Positions 7,378 to 15,564 of a stretch of DNA of 37,559 bases are shown one piece after another. The stretch's first letter is position 1; each line of letters starts with the position of its first letter. The position numbers and the translations under genes are program-made. The DNA is from a virus. The notes below the pieces were generated by a model. The model saw only the letters and a list, made by a program, of their open reading frames with translations, made no database searches and had not been told where the DNA came from. Location of the stretch: the IMG/VR virus record IMGVR_UViG_3300005253_003520, positions 1-37,559 of that record, one strand, 5' to 3'.

Positions 7378-8052
7378 TTAACGCGCGTGCCAAAGATAGA
7401 GGCTTCCGTCTTTTTCGACGTGATTAAACTCGCCGCTTAGCCGCAGATCGCGCCCATAGGCTTCAAAGTCGAAATACCTGGCGAGTTCGTCGGGAACGTC
7501 GGACAACGTACCGCAGTCGGCAATGAAGCTTTCCGCATATGCGGTCCAACTTTCGTGCTCCCCGGCATAATCGTCTTGAAGCGCGCTTTCCGCTTCGGAC
7601 TCGTCGGTTATGTCCGCGATCTTTCCAACGTCTTCTAAGTATTCCAGCGCAACGGCTATCGGGATTCCAACAGTCTCGGCAGCGTTGACGATCATGACTC
7701 GCTTCGCGACCTCATCAAGGCCGGCATATTCGCCAAGATCGCCGAGTCCTTCGTGATCGTGGATCGCCCATTCTTCGGCCGACCTGAAAGCCGCGCCGTC
7801 CTTCGTCATGTAGTCGACGCACTCAGGGCATTCGTATTCCACGGGTCCGCCTCCATAGGGCAGCGTGACAGTCGCGGTTTTGTCGCAGTCCTCGCACTTG
7901 AACTTTTGCCTAAAGACATTCGGAAAGCGGGACGCGGCGAGCATTTCGTTGATCTCGCGATACATGGCCGATTGATCTTCCGAAGCATCGATCCATCGGC
8001 CATGAAGGACACCGTTATTGTAGCTGGCGAGACATGCGGCATAGATACGCAT
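7378..8052 (-). CDS. ardA: ArdA antirestriction protein with zinc-ribbon insert
   Basis: 224 aa. N-terminal IYAACLASYNNGVLHGRWID and the later blocks EEWAIHDHEG, LGEYAGLDEV, and YAESFIADCG…LPDELARYFDFEAYGRDL-like region are the ArdA signature. ArdA is a DNA-mimicking protein that inhibits type I restriction enzymes. Typical ArdA is about 165-185 aa. Here residues about 45-90 hold an insert with CEDC (53-56) and CPEC (75-78), a four-Cys zinc ribbon, placed between the first strand-helix unit and the WAIHD block. AAGGA lies about 12 bases upstream of the ATG. It would protect incoming phage A DNA. No operator copy is obvious in front of it. Confidence 0.85.
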   Translation of the reverse strand: MRIYAACLASYNNGVLHGRWIDASEDQSAMYREINEMLAASRFPNVFRQKFKCEDCDKTATVTLPYGGGPVEYECPECVDYMTKDGAAFRSAEEWAIHDHEGLGDLGEYAGLDEVAKRVMIVNAAETVGIPIAVALEYLEDVGKIADITDESEAESALQDDYAGEHESWTAYAESFIADCGTLSDVPDELARYFDFEAYGRDLRLSGEFNHVEKDGSLYLWHAR

Positions 8053-8089
8053 AAGGGCGTTTCCTTGTCATAGGTCGGAAAGGTTGACG

Positions 8090-8290
8090 TTAAGCCGTGG
8101 CACCTAGCACAAGTGCCTTATGGCGCGCGTTAAAAAGCCATTCGGGAACTGGAAAGCCTTCCCGTTTCCGTTGGTCGATTTGCCGTTGATATCCGTTGTA
8201 AAGGTCGACGAGCGGATTCGTCATTCTCTGCCCGGTATAAGTGACGTACCCGTAAGGCATAGTGTCGTCTAAGTTCATATCGGCGCGCAT
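8090..8290 (-). CDS. Small hypothetical protein
   Basis: 66 aa from MRADMNLDDTMPYGYVTYTG. AAGGAAACGGCA before the ATG matches the ribosome region of the ardA gene (AAGGAAACGCCC), and the upstream GTCAACC(C/T)TTCCGA block is also shared. The longer frame back to 8398 would run into the tRNA and is rejected. Contains GYQRQIDQRKREGFPVPEWL. Function unknown; last gene of replicon A before the tRNA. Confidence 0.55.
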   Translation of the reverse strand: MRADMNLDDTMPYGYVTYTGQRMTNPLVDLYNGYQRQIDQRKREGFPVPEWLFNARHKALVLGATA

Positions 8291-8351
8291 TGCCGTTTCC
8301 TTGTCATGGTTCGGAAGGGTTGACGGGGCGAATAGAGTCGTCCCGTCGCTA

Positions 8352-8380
8352 TTGACGCATGGCGCTAAATCGGAGAGATA
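8352..8380 (+). promoter_or_regulatory. Promoter of the tRNA-Thr gene
   Basis: TTGACG (8352-8357), 17-bp spacer, GAGATA (8375-8380). The transcript would start about 5-10 bases before the first tRNA base at 8391. Confidence 0.55.
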
Positions 8381-8390
8381 ACGCCGCGTG

Positions 8391-8467
<77 letters not shown>

Positions 8468-8821
8468 CAAATCCCTGCACAGCAAGGCTTCCGAGCCCCA
8501 AGCACTCCCGTTTCCCCCACGGTTCAAACCTGAACAGGTGCGGAACGTCCCCCAAAAGCTGGGGGAAAACTGGGGGAATCCGTTCGCGGACTGTTCTCCC
8601 GTCGATCCGCCGCCGGACCCCGGAAACGCGAAAGCCGCTCCGATTGGTCCTCGGAACGGCTCGCAGAATGAAAAGCGCTGTGGCGGTGCTTTCAACTCAA
8701 AATACTACAGCACCGCGCGCGCTCTGACAATTCCCAGCCCGGAAAAACCCGACCGAATGGCGCACGTAGTGCGTTGCGGCGAACGGCTCTTTGCGGTCGG
8801 TTACCACGTCGGAGGTGCCCT
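8468..8821. promoter_or_regulatory. Left end of element B: integrase arm-type sites
   Basis: Non-coding. TCCCCCA at 8513-8519 and 8548-8554 and TGGGGGA at 8560-8566 and 8571-8577 match the two TGGGGGA copies beside attR (25153-25170), so they are likely integrase arm-binding sites. A 22-codon frame at 8757-8825 ends in an ATGA overlap with the next gene but has no ribosome site. The rest shows nothing clear. Confidence 0.55.
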
Positions 8822-9415
8822 ATGACCGGCACCGTCGAAGTTATGGCGGCACGCGCCAAGCTCTATCGTAGGGCTATGCCGTCGCGGGCGTCGATCGATT
8901 ACGTACGCGACAACGGCCTCGATAGTTGGACAATTGCCGCGCACGCGGGTTGCTTCACCGTCCTGAAGATCAACGTCCTGCCGGGGAACCGGTGGGACTT
9001 CGTCGAGGACGACAGCGAAGTGGCTGTCCCGGTGGCGATCGTCGAAGCCTTCGGCCGCGACGGCGAGACCGTCCTGGACCTCGTAGCGTGGCCGCTGGAC
9101 CATCCCTACCGGGTGCTGACGATGTTCGGCCGGGCCGACATGCTCGGCCTCGTCAACGTCTATTCGGCCGCGTCCTACACCTTCGGAACGCCGCTCCAGA
9201 TGCACCGGACGCCGCTCGGATGGTGGCGTGCAGGATGCCGTGGCGCGGTCGTTCTCGATCCCGTCTCGGCCGCCCGACATCTCCTCGACGCGCCGGGCCG
9301 GATCGCTGGGCAAGACCGGGAGCACTCGCAGGAACTCGCCGATCTCGTCGGCGGGCTCTTCGATCGCTCGCGCTTTGTCGCTTCTGCAGCTTCTCATCTC
9401 AAGGTGGCGGCATGA
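8822..9415 (+). CDS. Hypothetical protein preceding VirE helicase
   Basis: 197 aa with GGAGG 6 bases before the ATG at 8822. Distinct blocks: WTIAAHAGCFTVLKIN, VLDLVAWPLDHPYRVLTMFG, then FGTPLQMHRTPLGWWRAGCRG and VVLDPVSAARHLLDAPG. It overlaps the helicase gene by 4 bp (ATGA). Its place before a VirE-type helicase, where satellites and prophages often have a primase or Toprim-like partner, suggests a replication role. I see no DxD or Toprim Glu/Asp motif that proves it, so function stays open. Confidence 0.6.
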   Translation: MTGTVEVMAARAKLYRRAMPSRASIDYVRDNGLDSWTIAAHAGCFTVLKINVLPGNRWDFVEDDSEVAVPVAIVEAFGRDGETVLDLVAWPLDHPYRVLTMFGRADMLGLVNVYSAASYTFGTPLQMHRTPLGWWRAGCRGAVVLDPVSAARHLLDAPGRIAGQDREHSQELADLVGGLFDRSRFVASAASHLKVAA

Positions 9416-10662
9416 GCGCCCTGGCCGAAGACTATCGTCCGATCGACAGCTTCCCGCGCGATCGCGAGGACGCCAGCGACCCGGATTGGACGAGGCGGCT
9501 GATTTGCACAGCGAACGGATTCCCGAAGCCGCTTCTGGCAAACGTCCTGACGGCGCTGCGATCGGCGCCCGAATGGGCGGGTGTCCTTGCTCACGACGAG
9601 TTCGGTATGTCGACCATGATGCGCGTCGTGGCACCGTGGGACCGCGCGCACGGTTTCAAACCTCGTCCCTGGACTTCGCGAGACGATCTCTTGACGACCG
9701 AATGGATGCAGCATCACGGCATCCCGATATCCGTGGAGATCGTTCAACAGGCTATTGAGGCTGCGGCGGCCGAGAATGCCTTCCATTCCGTCCGCGATTA
9801 TCTGGACGGGCTCCGGTGGGATCGAACATCCCGCGTCGAAACATGGCTGACGCGTTATCTCGGAGTAGAGACGACAGACTACACCCGCGCAGTGGGAAAG
9901 AAGTTTCTCATCTCGGCTGTCGCTAGGGCTTTCCGGCCTGGGATCAAAGTCGACACGATGCTGATCTTCGAGGGAGGGCAGGGCGCCGGCAAGTCACGCG
10001 CCGTGGCGACCCTCGGCGGAGCATTCTATTCCGACGAAATCGGCGATCTCGGCTCGAAGGACGCCGCCATGCTGGCGGGCGCCGCTTGGATAATCGAAAT
10101 GTCCGAACTCGACGCGATGTCGAAATCGGAGGCAACGCGGACGAAAGCGTTTCTCTCGCGAACGGCGGACATGTACCGGCCACCCTACGGGAAGCGGGTT
10201 ATCAACGCTCCTCGTCATTGCGTCTTCGTCGGCACGACCAACGGCGACGGCTACCTGAAGGACGAAACCGGCGGTCGGCGCTTCTGGCCCGTGACGGTCG
10301 GCAAGATCGACATCGCCGCATTGGAGGCCGATCGCGATCAGCTTTGGGCTGAAGCCTTGTGCATCTATCGCGCCGGGCATTCCTGGTGGCTGGACAAGCA
10401 AGAGCTGATCGACGCCGCGCAAGCCGAACAGTCGGCTCGGTATGCCGGCGATCCCTGGGATGACGACGTTCGCCAGTTCATCGCCACCCGCACGGATGTT
10501 TCCGCCCGCGAGGTCATGGCCGAATGCCTCTTCATCGATATCGCGAAGAGATCTCGGCAGGACGAGATGCGGGTTTCGAAGATCCTCAAGACGCTGGGCT
10601 TCGAGCGATATCAGCGGCGAGAGAACGGAAAGCAGACGTGGAGGTATCGTCGCCGAGAATAG
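9412..10662 (+). CDS. VirE-family (virulence-associated E) helicase/ATPase
   Basis: 416 aa. Residues about 120-345 form the VirE P-loop domain: Walker A GGQGAGKS near 188-195, Walker B-like WIIEMSELD near 226-234, and sensor region VFVGTTNGDGYLKDETGGRRF near 271-292, all hallmarks of this SF3-like replicative ATPase of phages and satellites. The C-terminus (about 355-415) looks like a winged helix (SAREVMAECLFIDIAKRSRQ…RVSKILKTLGF) that could bind the adjacent iterons. It lies directly upstream of the iteron array at 10672 and should unwind element B's origin. Translationally coupled to the gene before it. Confidence 0.88.
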   Translation: MSALAEDYRPIDSFPRDREDASDPDWTRRLICTANGFPKPLLANVLTALRSAPEWAGVLAHDEFGMSTMMRVVAPWDRAHGFKPRPWTSRDDLLTTEWMQHHGIPISVEIVQQAIEAAAAENAFHSVRDYLDGLRWDRTSRVETWLTRYLGVETTDYTRAVGKKFLISAVARAFRPGIKVDTMLIFEGGQGAGKSRAVATLGGAFYSDEIGDLGSKDAAMLAGAAWIIEMSELDAMSKSEATRTKAFLSRTADMYRPPYGKRVINAPRHCVFVGTTNGDGYLKDETGGRRFWPVTVGKIDIAALEADRDQLWAEALCIYRAGHSWWLDKQELIDAAQAEQSARYAGDPWDDDVRQFIATRTDVSAREVMAECLFIDIAKRSRQDEMRVSKILKTLGFERYQRRENGKQTWRYRRRE

Positions 10663-10671
10663 CTTTCCGCC

Positions 10672-10903
10672 TGTCACCAACCACTATCGCCTGTCACCGA
10701 CCGGAGGTTGGTGACAACTCGACGTGTCACCGACCTAGGTTGGTGACACTTGCGTTTTGCAACTAATAAAACGGCAGCAATTTCAACGCTGTCACCATGT
10801 CACCAACCTAACCAACCTATCTGAGAATTAGTAGAGAATGGCTCAAAAGGGGGTGTTTACGCTCTGGGGAAAGTTTGGTGACGAGGTTGGTGACATGGTG
10901 ACA
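10672..10903. repeat. Iteron array, likely replication origin of element B
   Basis: At least seven copies of TGTCACC(A/G)ACC or its reverse complement: 10672-10682, 10692-10702, 10706-10716 (inverted), 10725-10735, 10738-10748 (inverted), 10798-10808, 10885-10895 (inverted). Further partial copies lie at 10790, 10873 and 10896. Two pairs form near-perfect palindromes. An A/T-richer stretch (10750-10790) lies in the middle, as expected for an unwinding element. It follows the helicase gene by 9 bp. Confidence 0.8.
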
Positions 10904-10976
10904 GCCGAAGGCGTCGCTTCACTTGCCACAACTTGCTTAATCCCCATGCGTCACGGTCGGCAGCATAATGCCGGCT

Positions 10977-12182
10977 ATGTTCGGATTTCTGCGCAAGAGC
11001 GTTCCTGTCGAGAAGAAGGAGGGCATCAGCTCGCCTTCCGATTGGCTTCTCAGCCTGTTCGGCGCGATGCCAGCCGCCGCCGGCGTATCCGTCACGCCTC
11101 AGACCGCCATGCGCTGCACTCCGGTTCGGGCCGCAGTCCAGACCATCGCGGAGTCGATCGGCCAGCTTCCCTTCCATGTTTATCGTCGCGGGCCGGATCG
11201 GTCGAAGGAGCGAGACAGCGAGCATCCGGTCGCCAAGCTTCTGAACGGCGAGGCGAACGAATGGACCGCCTCTTCCGACTTTCAGGAACAACTAACCCGT
11301 GACGCGCTCCTATGGGGCAATGGCTACGGCTTCATCAATCGGATTGAAGGCCGCCCGCAGGAGCTTCTTCGGCTTCAGCCGGACACCGTGTCGGTCGACG
11401 CCGACGAGACCACCGGCGAGCCGCGATACAAGATCACGTCCGGTTTCGACGTCGGTCGCCAGATCGCTCGGCGCGACATTCTCCATATCAAGGCGCCGTC
11501 GCTGAACGGCATCGTCGGAGACAGTCCGGTCGTCCAGGCGAAGGAGGCCATCGCTTCGATTCTGGCGATGGAGGAACACTGCGCTCGCCTCTTCGGCAAT
11601 GGCGCTCGCCCATCCGGCGTGATCGAGATGCCGAACAATCTCTCGGAAGAGGGTCTGAAGCGAATGCGCACCGGATGGGAAGCCGTCCACGGCGGCGCCC
11701 ATAAATCCGGCAAGACGGCGCTCCTCTGGGATGGCGCCAAATTCGTCCCGCTCACCTTCTCTTCGGTCGACGCGCAGTTCTTGGAGCTTCGCCGCTTCGC
11801 TATCGACGAGATCGCCCGCGTCTTTCGCGTGCCGCCGCACATGCTTTTCGAGATGGGCCGCGCGACCTGGGGCAATGCCGAGGAGATGGGCGCCACCTTC
11901 GTCACCTACACGCTGCAACGTTGGTTGCGGGCATGGCAGGGCGAGGTTCGCCTGAAGCTCTTCGCCGAGGACGAGCGCGACACATTCTTCGCCGAGTTCC
12001 TGGTCGACGATCTCCTCAGGGCGGACATCAGCGCTCGCGCTGTCGCCTATTCCTCGCTGATCTCCTCTCGCGTTCTGAATCCGAACGAGGTCCGGGCGAT
12101 GGAAAACCGGCCGCCATACGAAGGCGGCGAGGCCTTCGCCAATCCGAATATCACCACGACTGTTGCGGAGCCCGCGCAATGA
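10977..12182 (+). CDS. Phage portal protein, HK97 family
   Basis: 401 aa from MFGFLRKSVPVEKK, a typical portal N-terminus; an ATG 9 bases earlier is also possible, and neither has a strong ribosome site. Family blocks visible: TPVRAAVQTIAESIGQLPFHVYRR, LLWGNGYGFINR, the LRLQPDTVSV region, ARRDILHIKAPSLNGIVGDS, and near the end ARVFRVPPHMLFEM and RAMENRPPYEGGE. It forms the dodecameric ring at the capsid vertex through which DNA enters. First gene of the head operon of element B, downstream of the origin. It overlaps the protease by 4 bp (ATGA). Confidence 0.92.
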   Translation: MFGFLRKSVPVEKKEGISSPSDWLLSLFGAMPAAAGVSVTPQTAMRCTPVRAAVQTIAESIGQLPFHVYRRGPDRSKERDSEHPVAKLLNGEANEWTASSDFQEQLTRDALLWGNGYGFINRIEGRPQELLRLQPDTVSVDADETTGEPRYKITSGFDVGRQIARRDILHIKAPSLNGIVGDSPVVQAKEAIASILAMEEHCARLFGNGARPSGVIEMPNNLSEEGLKRMRTGWEAVHGGAHKSGKTALLWDGAKFVPLTFSSVDAQFLELRRFAIDEIARVFRVPPHMLFEMGRATWGNAEEMGATFVTYTLQRWLRAWQGEVRLKLFAEDERDTFFAEFLVDDLLRADISARAVAYSSLISSRVLNPNEVRAMENRPPYEGGEAFANPNITTTVAEPAQ

Positions 12183-12712
12183 AGGAAGACAAGCTTCAGC
12201 ACCCGGCTCTGATCGAGGTCAAGGCCAGTCTGTCGGCGGCCGATGACGGCGCCGTCGAAGGGCTTGCCTGGCCGTTCGGCACACCCGACCGCGTCGGAGA
12301 CATGATCGAGAAAGGCGCCTTCTCAGGATCGGCCGTCCCGATCCCCATGCTCTTCGGTCACAACCCGAACGATCCTGTCGGCGTCTGGGAAGCCGTCGAG
12401 GAAACGAGCGAAGGCCTCCGGGTGAAGGGCCGGCTTCTGGTCGCTGAGGTCGGCCGTGCCCGCGAAGTTCAGGCCATGGTGAAGAGCGGCGCCGTGCGCG
12501 GTCTGTCGATCGGCTTCATCACGAAAAAGGCCAGCGCCCGGCGCGGCGGCGGCCGGACCATCACGTCTCTTGAACTTGCCGAAATTTCACTCGTCACCAT
12601 CCCCATGCACCCGAAGGCGGGTCTCAGGGGAACAAAGGCCGGAGCGGACGCCATCGCGCTCGCCGAGGCCATCAACCGGGCCGCCAGCGCCCTCCGTTCC
12701 TCAAGGGGTTAG
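12179..12712 (+). CDS. Prohead (capsid maturation) protease, HK97 family
   Basis: 177 aa. The serine protease pattern of the HK97 prohead family is present: MLFGHNPNDPVG (catalytic His), VKSGAVRGLSIGF (catalytic Ser) and LELAEISLVTIPMHPKA (conserved Glu region). It would cut the delta-like N-terminal part of the capsid protein during assembly. The start is set by the ATGA overlap with the portal gene. It ends 4 bp before the capsid ATG. Confidence 0.92.
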   Translation: MKEDKLQHPALIEVKASLSAADDGAVEGLAWPFGTPDRVGDMIEKGAFSGSAVPIPMLFGHNPNDPVGVWEAVEETSEGLRVKGRLLVAEVGRAREVQAMVKSGAVRGLSIGFITKKASARRGGGRTITSLELAEISLVTIPMHPKAGLRGTKAGADAIALAEAINRAASALRSSRG

Positions 12713-12716
12713 AACC

Positions 12717-13889
12717 ATGGAACAACTGAAGCAGTCCGCGCTGATGCCCGGCGCGATCGAACTTAAGGGCGATGAAGACGGTGACGATCCGACCGCGATC
12801 GTCACGAAGGCTCTCGACGAGCTGAAGGGCTCGGTAGACGAGCGCATAAAGGCGATCGAAGAGAAATCCGGCGACGCCAGCAAGATCACCGACCGCCTGG
12901 ACAAGCTCGAATTCCGCCTCAATCGTCCCGGCACCGGCGGCGACAGGAAGGACGGGCCGAACGTCGAACAGAAGGCTTTCGTCGGCTTCATCCGACGCGG
13001 CGCCGATGGCATCCCGGACGAAGACCGCAAGGCGCTTCGCGTCGCCGATTCCCAGGCCGGCGGCTATCTCGCACCGGAAGCCTTTGAGACTGAAATCCTG
13101 AAGGAACTCGTTGAAATCTCGCCGATTCGATCGGCGGCGACGGTTCGCCAGACCTCTTCGGCATCCGTGGTCCAGCCGAAGCGCACCGGGCGCATTACGG
13201 CGAAGTGGGTCGGCGAGACGGAAGCCCGCCCCGGCACCGAACCCGCCTATGGCCAGATCGAGACGCCGGTCCATGAAATGGCTTGCTGGATCGATGTCAG
13301 CAATCAGCTTCTCGAAGACGCGGCCGTCAATATCGAGGCGGAACTGACCGGCGAGTTTGCCGAGGAGTTCGGGCGTCTTGAGGGCGAAGCCTTCGTTCTC
13401 GGAGACGGCGTCAAGAAGCCGGTTGGCCTGATGGTCGACGCATCGGTTCCCGTCGTGCCGAATGGCAACGCCACAGCCATTCAGGGGGATGCTCTCATCT
13501 CGCTGATGTACGATCTGCCGGCGATGTACCGCAATCGCGGTACTTGGCTGATGACCGGCACCACGATCGCCGCCATCCGCAAGCTGAAGGACGGGCAGGG
13601 CAACTATCTCTGGCAGCCCGCCTATCAGGTCGGCCAGCCGGAAACGCTCCTCGGTCGCCCGGTGGTCGAAGCCGTCGACATGGACGACATCGCGGCGGAC
13701 ACCTTCCCGATCGCCTACGGCGACATTGCCGCGACGTATCGGATCTATGACCGCGTCGGCCTTTCGGTCCTTCGCGATCCCTTCACCCAGGCAACGAACG
13801 GCATCACCCGATTCCACTCTCGCCGTCGCGTCGGCGCGGCCGTGGTCCGAGCGGAAGCCGTCCGCAAGCTGAAGATGGCCGTGAGCTAA
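12717..13889 (+). CDS. Major capsid protein, HK97 fold
   Basis: 390 aa. Residues about 1-70 are charged and helical (IVTKALDELKGSVDERIKAI…KITDRLDKLEFRL), the scaffold-like delta region. From about 115 the HK97 core begins: SQAGGYLAPEAFETEILKEL, IRSAATVRQTSS, AKWVGETEARP, then RNRGTWLMTGTTIAAIRKLK and a C-terminal RRRVGAAVVRAEAVRKLKM. The protease next door implies cleavage near 105-115. AAGGGG lies about 8 bases upstream of ATG 12717. It forms element B's own capsid shell. Confidence 0.94.
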   Translation: MEQLKQSALMPGAIELKGDEDGDDPTAIVTKALDELKGSVDERIKAIEEKSGDASKITDRLDKLEFRLNRPGTGGDRKDGPNVEQKAFVGFIRRGADGIPDEDRKALRVADSQAGGYLAPEAFETEILKELVEISPIRSAATVRQTSSASVVQPKRTGRITAKWVGETEARPGTEPAYGQIETPVHEMACWIDVSNQLLEDAAVNIEAELTGEFAEEFGRLEGEAFVLGDGVKKPVGLMVDASVPVVPNGNATAIQGDALISLMYDLPAMYRNRGTWLMTGTTIAAIRKLKDGQGNYLWQPAYQVGQPETLLGRPVVEAVDMDDIAADTFPIAYGDIAATYRIYDRVGLSVLRDPFTQATNGITRFHSRRRVGAAVVRAEAVRKLKMAVS

Positions 13890-13901
13890 GGAGAAACGAC
13901 A

Positions 13902-14297
13902 ATGCGCGATTTTTCGAGGGACATTAAGGCTGAACAGGCCTTGGCACCCGCTATCCGCGTGGGTAGCGCCACCGGCGGCGGCGTTGACCGCCTTGGCTTC
14001 GAGGCTCTGACATTCGCCATTCATGCCGGCGACTGGACCGATGGGACGCATACCGTGTCCGCCGATCATTCCGATGACGGCACGACATGGGAATCCATCC
14101 CCGCCGATCAGATCATCGGGGCCTTTCCCGTGGTGTCAGCGGTCGGCGCCGAGAACACGATCACCATGGTCGGCTATATCGGCGATCGTCGGTATGTCCG
14201 CGCCAAGAGCACGGTAACGGGCTCGCCAGTCACCGGCGCCGCGATCGGAATCAGCGTCCTTCTTGGCCGTGCCCATAGCCGCCCGGTTGCGGCCTAA
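13902..14297 (+). CDS. Probable small virion protein (head decoration-like)
   Basis: 131 aa with GGAGAAACGACA before its ATG, 12 bp after the capsid gene. Strand-rich with an Ig-like or jelly-roll look: LTFAIHAGDWTDGTHTVSAD, DDGTTWESIPAD, ENTITMVGYIGDRRYVRAKS. Location between capsid and connector genes and the all-beta character suggest a capsid decoration protein. No family signature is certain. Confidence 0.6.
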   Translation: MRDFSRDIKAEQALAPAIRVGSATGGGVDRLGFEALTFAIHAGDWTDGTHTVSADHSDDGTTWESIPADQIIGAFPVVSAVGAENTITMVGYIGDRRYVRAKSTVTGSPVTGAAIGISVLLGRAHSRPVAA

Positions 14298-14300
14298 GCC

Positions 14301-14648
14301 ATGCCAGCGCGCGCGCCTCGCATCTGTGGTTGCGGACATCGGATCGCATCAGGGCAGCAATGTCCATGCGAGCGAAGCCGGACTGCCGAACGCAAGGCGC
14401 GCGCCGACGCGAACCGTCCGACCGCACGCCAGCGCGGCTATGACAGCAAGTGGGATCGCGAGCGTGTCGCCTTCCTGAAACTTCACCCTGTCTGCGCTCA
14501 CAAGGGATGCACACAGGCGGCAACCGTCGTCGACCACAAGGTGCCGCACCGTGGCGACCGCAAGCTGTTCTGGTCGCGGTCAAACTGGCAACCGCTATGC
14601 ACCGCGCATCACTCGGGCGCCAAGCAGAGCGAGGAGAAGCGACGATGA
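14301..14648 (+). CDS. HNH endonuclease
   Basis: 115 aa. Basic N-terminus with Cys-rich CGCGHRIASGQQCPCE, then the HNH core: VCAHKGCTQAATVVDHKVPH (the DH of the first motif), NWQPLCTAHHSGAKQ (N and HH). Small HNH proteins of this kind occur beside terminases in HK97-type phages and in cf-PICIs and act with terminase in genome cutting (known for the family). It starts 3 bp after the preceding stop. Confidence 0.88.
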   Translation: MPARAPRICGCGHRIASGQQCPCERSRTAERKARADANRPTARQRGYDSKWDRERVAFLKLHPVCAHKGCTQAATVVDHKVPHRGDRKLFWSRSNWQPLCTAHHSGAKQSEEKRR

Positions 14649-14655
14649 CTAGCTG

Positions 14656-14814
14656 TCAGGCGAGAGCTGAAGCGATCCGTTTCAGCTTTGTGATGGCGTC
14701 TTCAAGGTCGCGTTTGGCTTTGGAAAGGTTCTCGCTCTTGATCGAGCGTTCGCAGTCGTCGAGTTCATTTCGGAGAACCCGGCGGATGGCTTCCGAGGCT
14801 TCTTCCTTCTCCAT
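14656..14814 (-). CDS. Small helical protein, antisense within head operon
   Basis: 52 aa: MEKEEASEAIRRVLRNELDD…, ending ITKLKRIASALA. Strongly helical, likely coiled coil, acidic N-half and basic C-half. GGGAG lies about 7 bases before the ATG. It is leftward inside an otherwise rightward operon, in the gap between the HNH and connector genes, which makes it an accessory insertion (moron-like). Could be a small regulator or antitoxin; unknown. Confidence 0.5.
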   Translation of the reverse strand: MEKEEASEAIRRVLRNELDDCERSIKSENLSKAKRDLEDAITKLKRIASALA

Positions 14815-14947
14815 CGTCGACTCCCAACGTCAGCATGATCACTCAAAGGCGTATCGCAACCCGGGGTGGTCAGCAACTTTGAATAGAGTGCTGGGACCGG
14901 CGCCCAATCAATCGCGCAATATCGAGCCGAATTGAGGTTTCAGCCAA

Positions 14948-15244
14948 ATGATCGTCGACCTCGCCGACCTCAAAGCGCAACTCCGCGTCGATCATGACGA
15001 TGACAATGTGCTGATCGAACAGAAGATCGCGGCTGCGCAGGCGCATGTCGAAAACGCGATCGGTTTTCCGATCGAGGAGACCTACGCCGCGCCGTTGGTT
15101 GTCCCGGAGCCGCTGAAAGAGGCCGTCCGGCTCTATGCCGCGCACCTCTATGAAAATCGGGAGGCCTCGATCGTCGGCGTTACGATTATCCCCGTCCCCG
15201 GCTTTCAGGACATCATCAATTCCTATCGCGACTGGACGTTCTGA
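14948..15244 (+). CDS. Head-tail connector, gp6-like
   Basis: 98 aa. MIVDLADLKAQLRVDHDDDN, then a helical segment (IEQKIAAAQAHVENAIG) and LKEAVRLYAAHLYENREA are the usual gp6-like (HK97 gp6) connector layout. The ring docks under the portal. GAGG lies about 10 bases upstream. It overlaps the next gene by one base (TGATG). Its presence shows element B builds a head ready to accept a tail. Confidence 0.85.
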   Translation: MIVDLADLKAQLRVDHDDDNVLIEQKIAAAQAHVENAIGFPIEETYAAPLVVPEPLKEAVRLYAAHLYENREASIVGVTIIPVPGFQDIINSYRDWTF

Positions 15245-15564
15245 TGCGTGCCGGGAAACTCGACAGGGTGATCGTTATCGAGGGCGATGCCGAGGAGATC
15301 GGCCGCAATGCCTTCAACGAACCGATCTATGGGCCGCCGTTTGAACTTATCACCCGAGCCTCGGTCGAACAGCAATCAGGCCGTGAGTTTCTGACAAACC
15401 AATCCGTTAGTGCGGAGCGACAAGTCGTCTTCCGCACCCGCTACGTCGAGGGGATCACCGTCCTACATCGCGTGATCTATGACGGCGTAACGCATGACAT
15501 CGTCGATGTGCGCGAGATCGGTAGAAGCAAGGGCCTGGAACTCCATACGAAGGCCTCTGTCTGA
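15244..15564 (+). CDS. Head closure / head-tail adaptor protein
   Basis: 106 aa. MRAGKLDRVIVIEG, GPPFELITRASVEQQSGREF, RQVVFRTRYVEGI and VTHDIVDVREIGR are the beta-barrel pattern of phage head-tail adaptors of the SPP1 gp16 / lambda gpFII type (stopper). It closes the filled head and gives the tail-docking surface. Overlaps its neighbours by single bases on both sides (TGATG), a tightly coupled set. Confidence 0.85.
   Translation: MRAGKLDRVIVIEGDAEEIGRNAFNEPIYGPPFELITRASVEQQSGREFLTNQSVSAERQVVFRTRYVEGITVLHRVIYDGVTHDIVDVREIGRSKGLELHTKASV

Noticed and set aside
8757-8825. 22-codon frame before the first gene of element B
   Set aside because: It ends in an ATGA overlap, which is suggestive, but there is no ribosome site and no known leader peptide role.
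10838-11302. 154-aa rightward frame over the iterons
   Set aside because: It overlaps the iteron array and the portal gene and becomes Arg/Ser-rich; no ribosome site.
12672-14069. 465-aa leftward open frame
   Set aside because: Antisense of the capsid gene; long antisense frames are common in GC-rich coding DNA.
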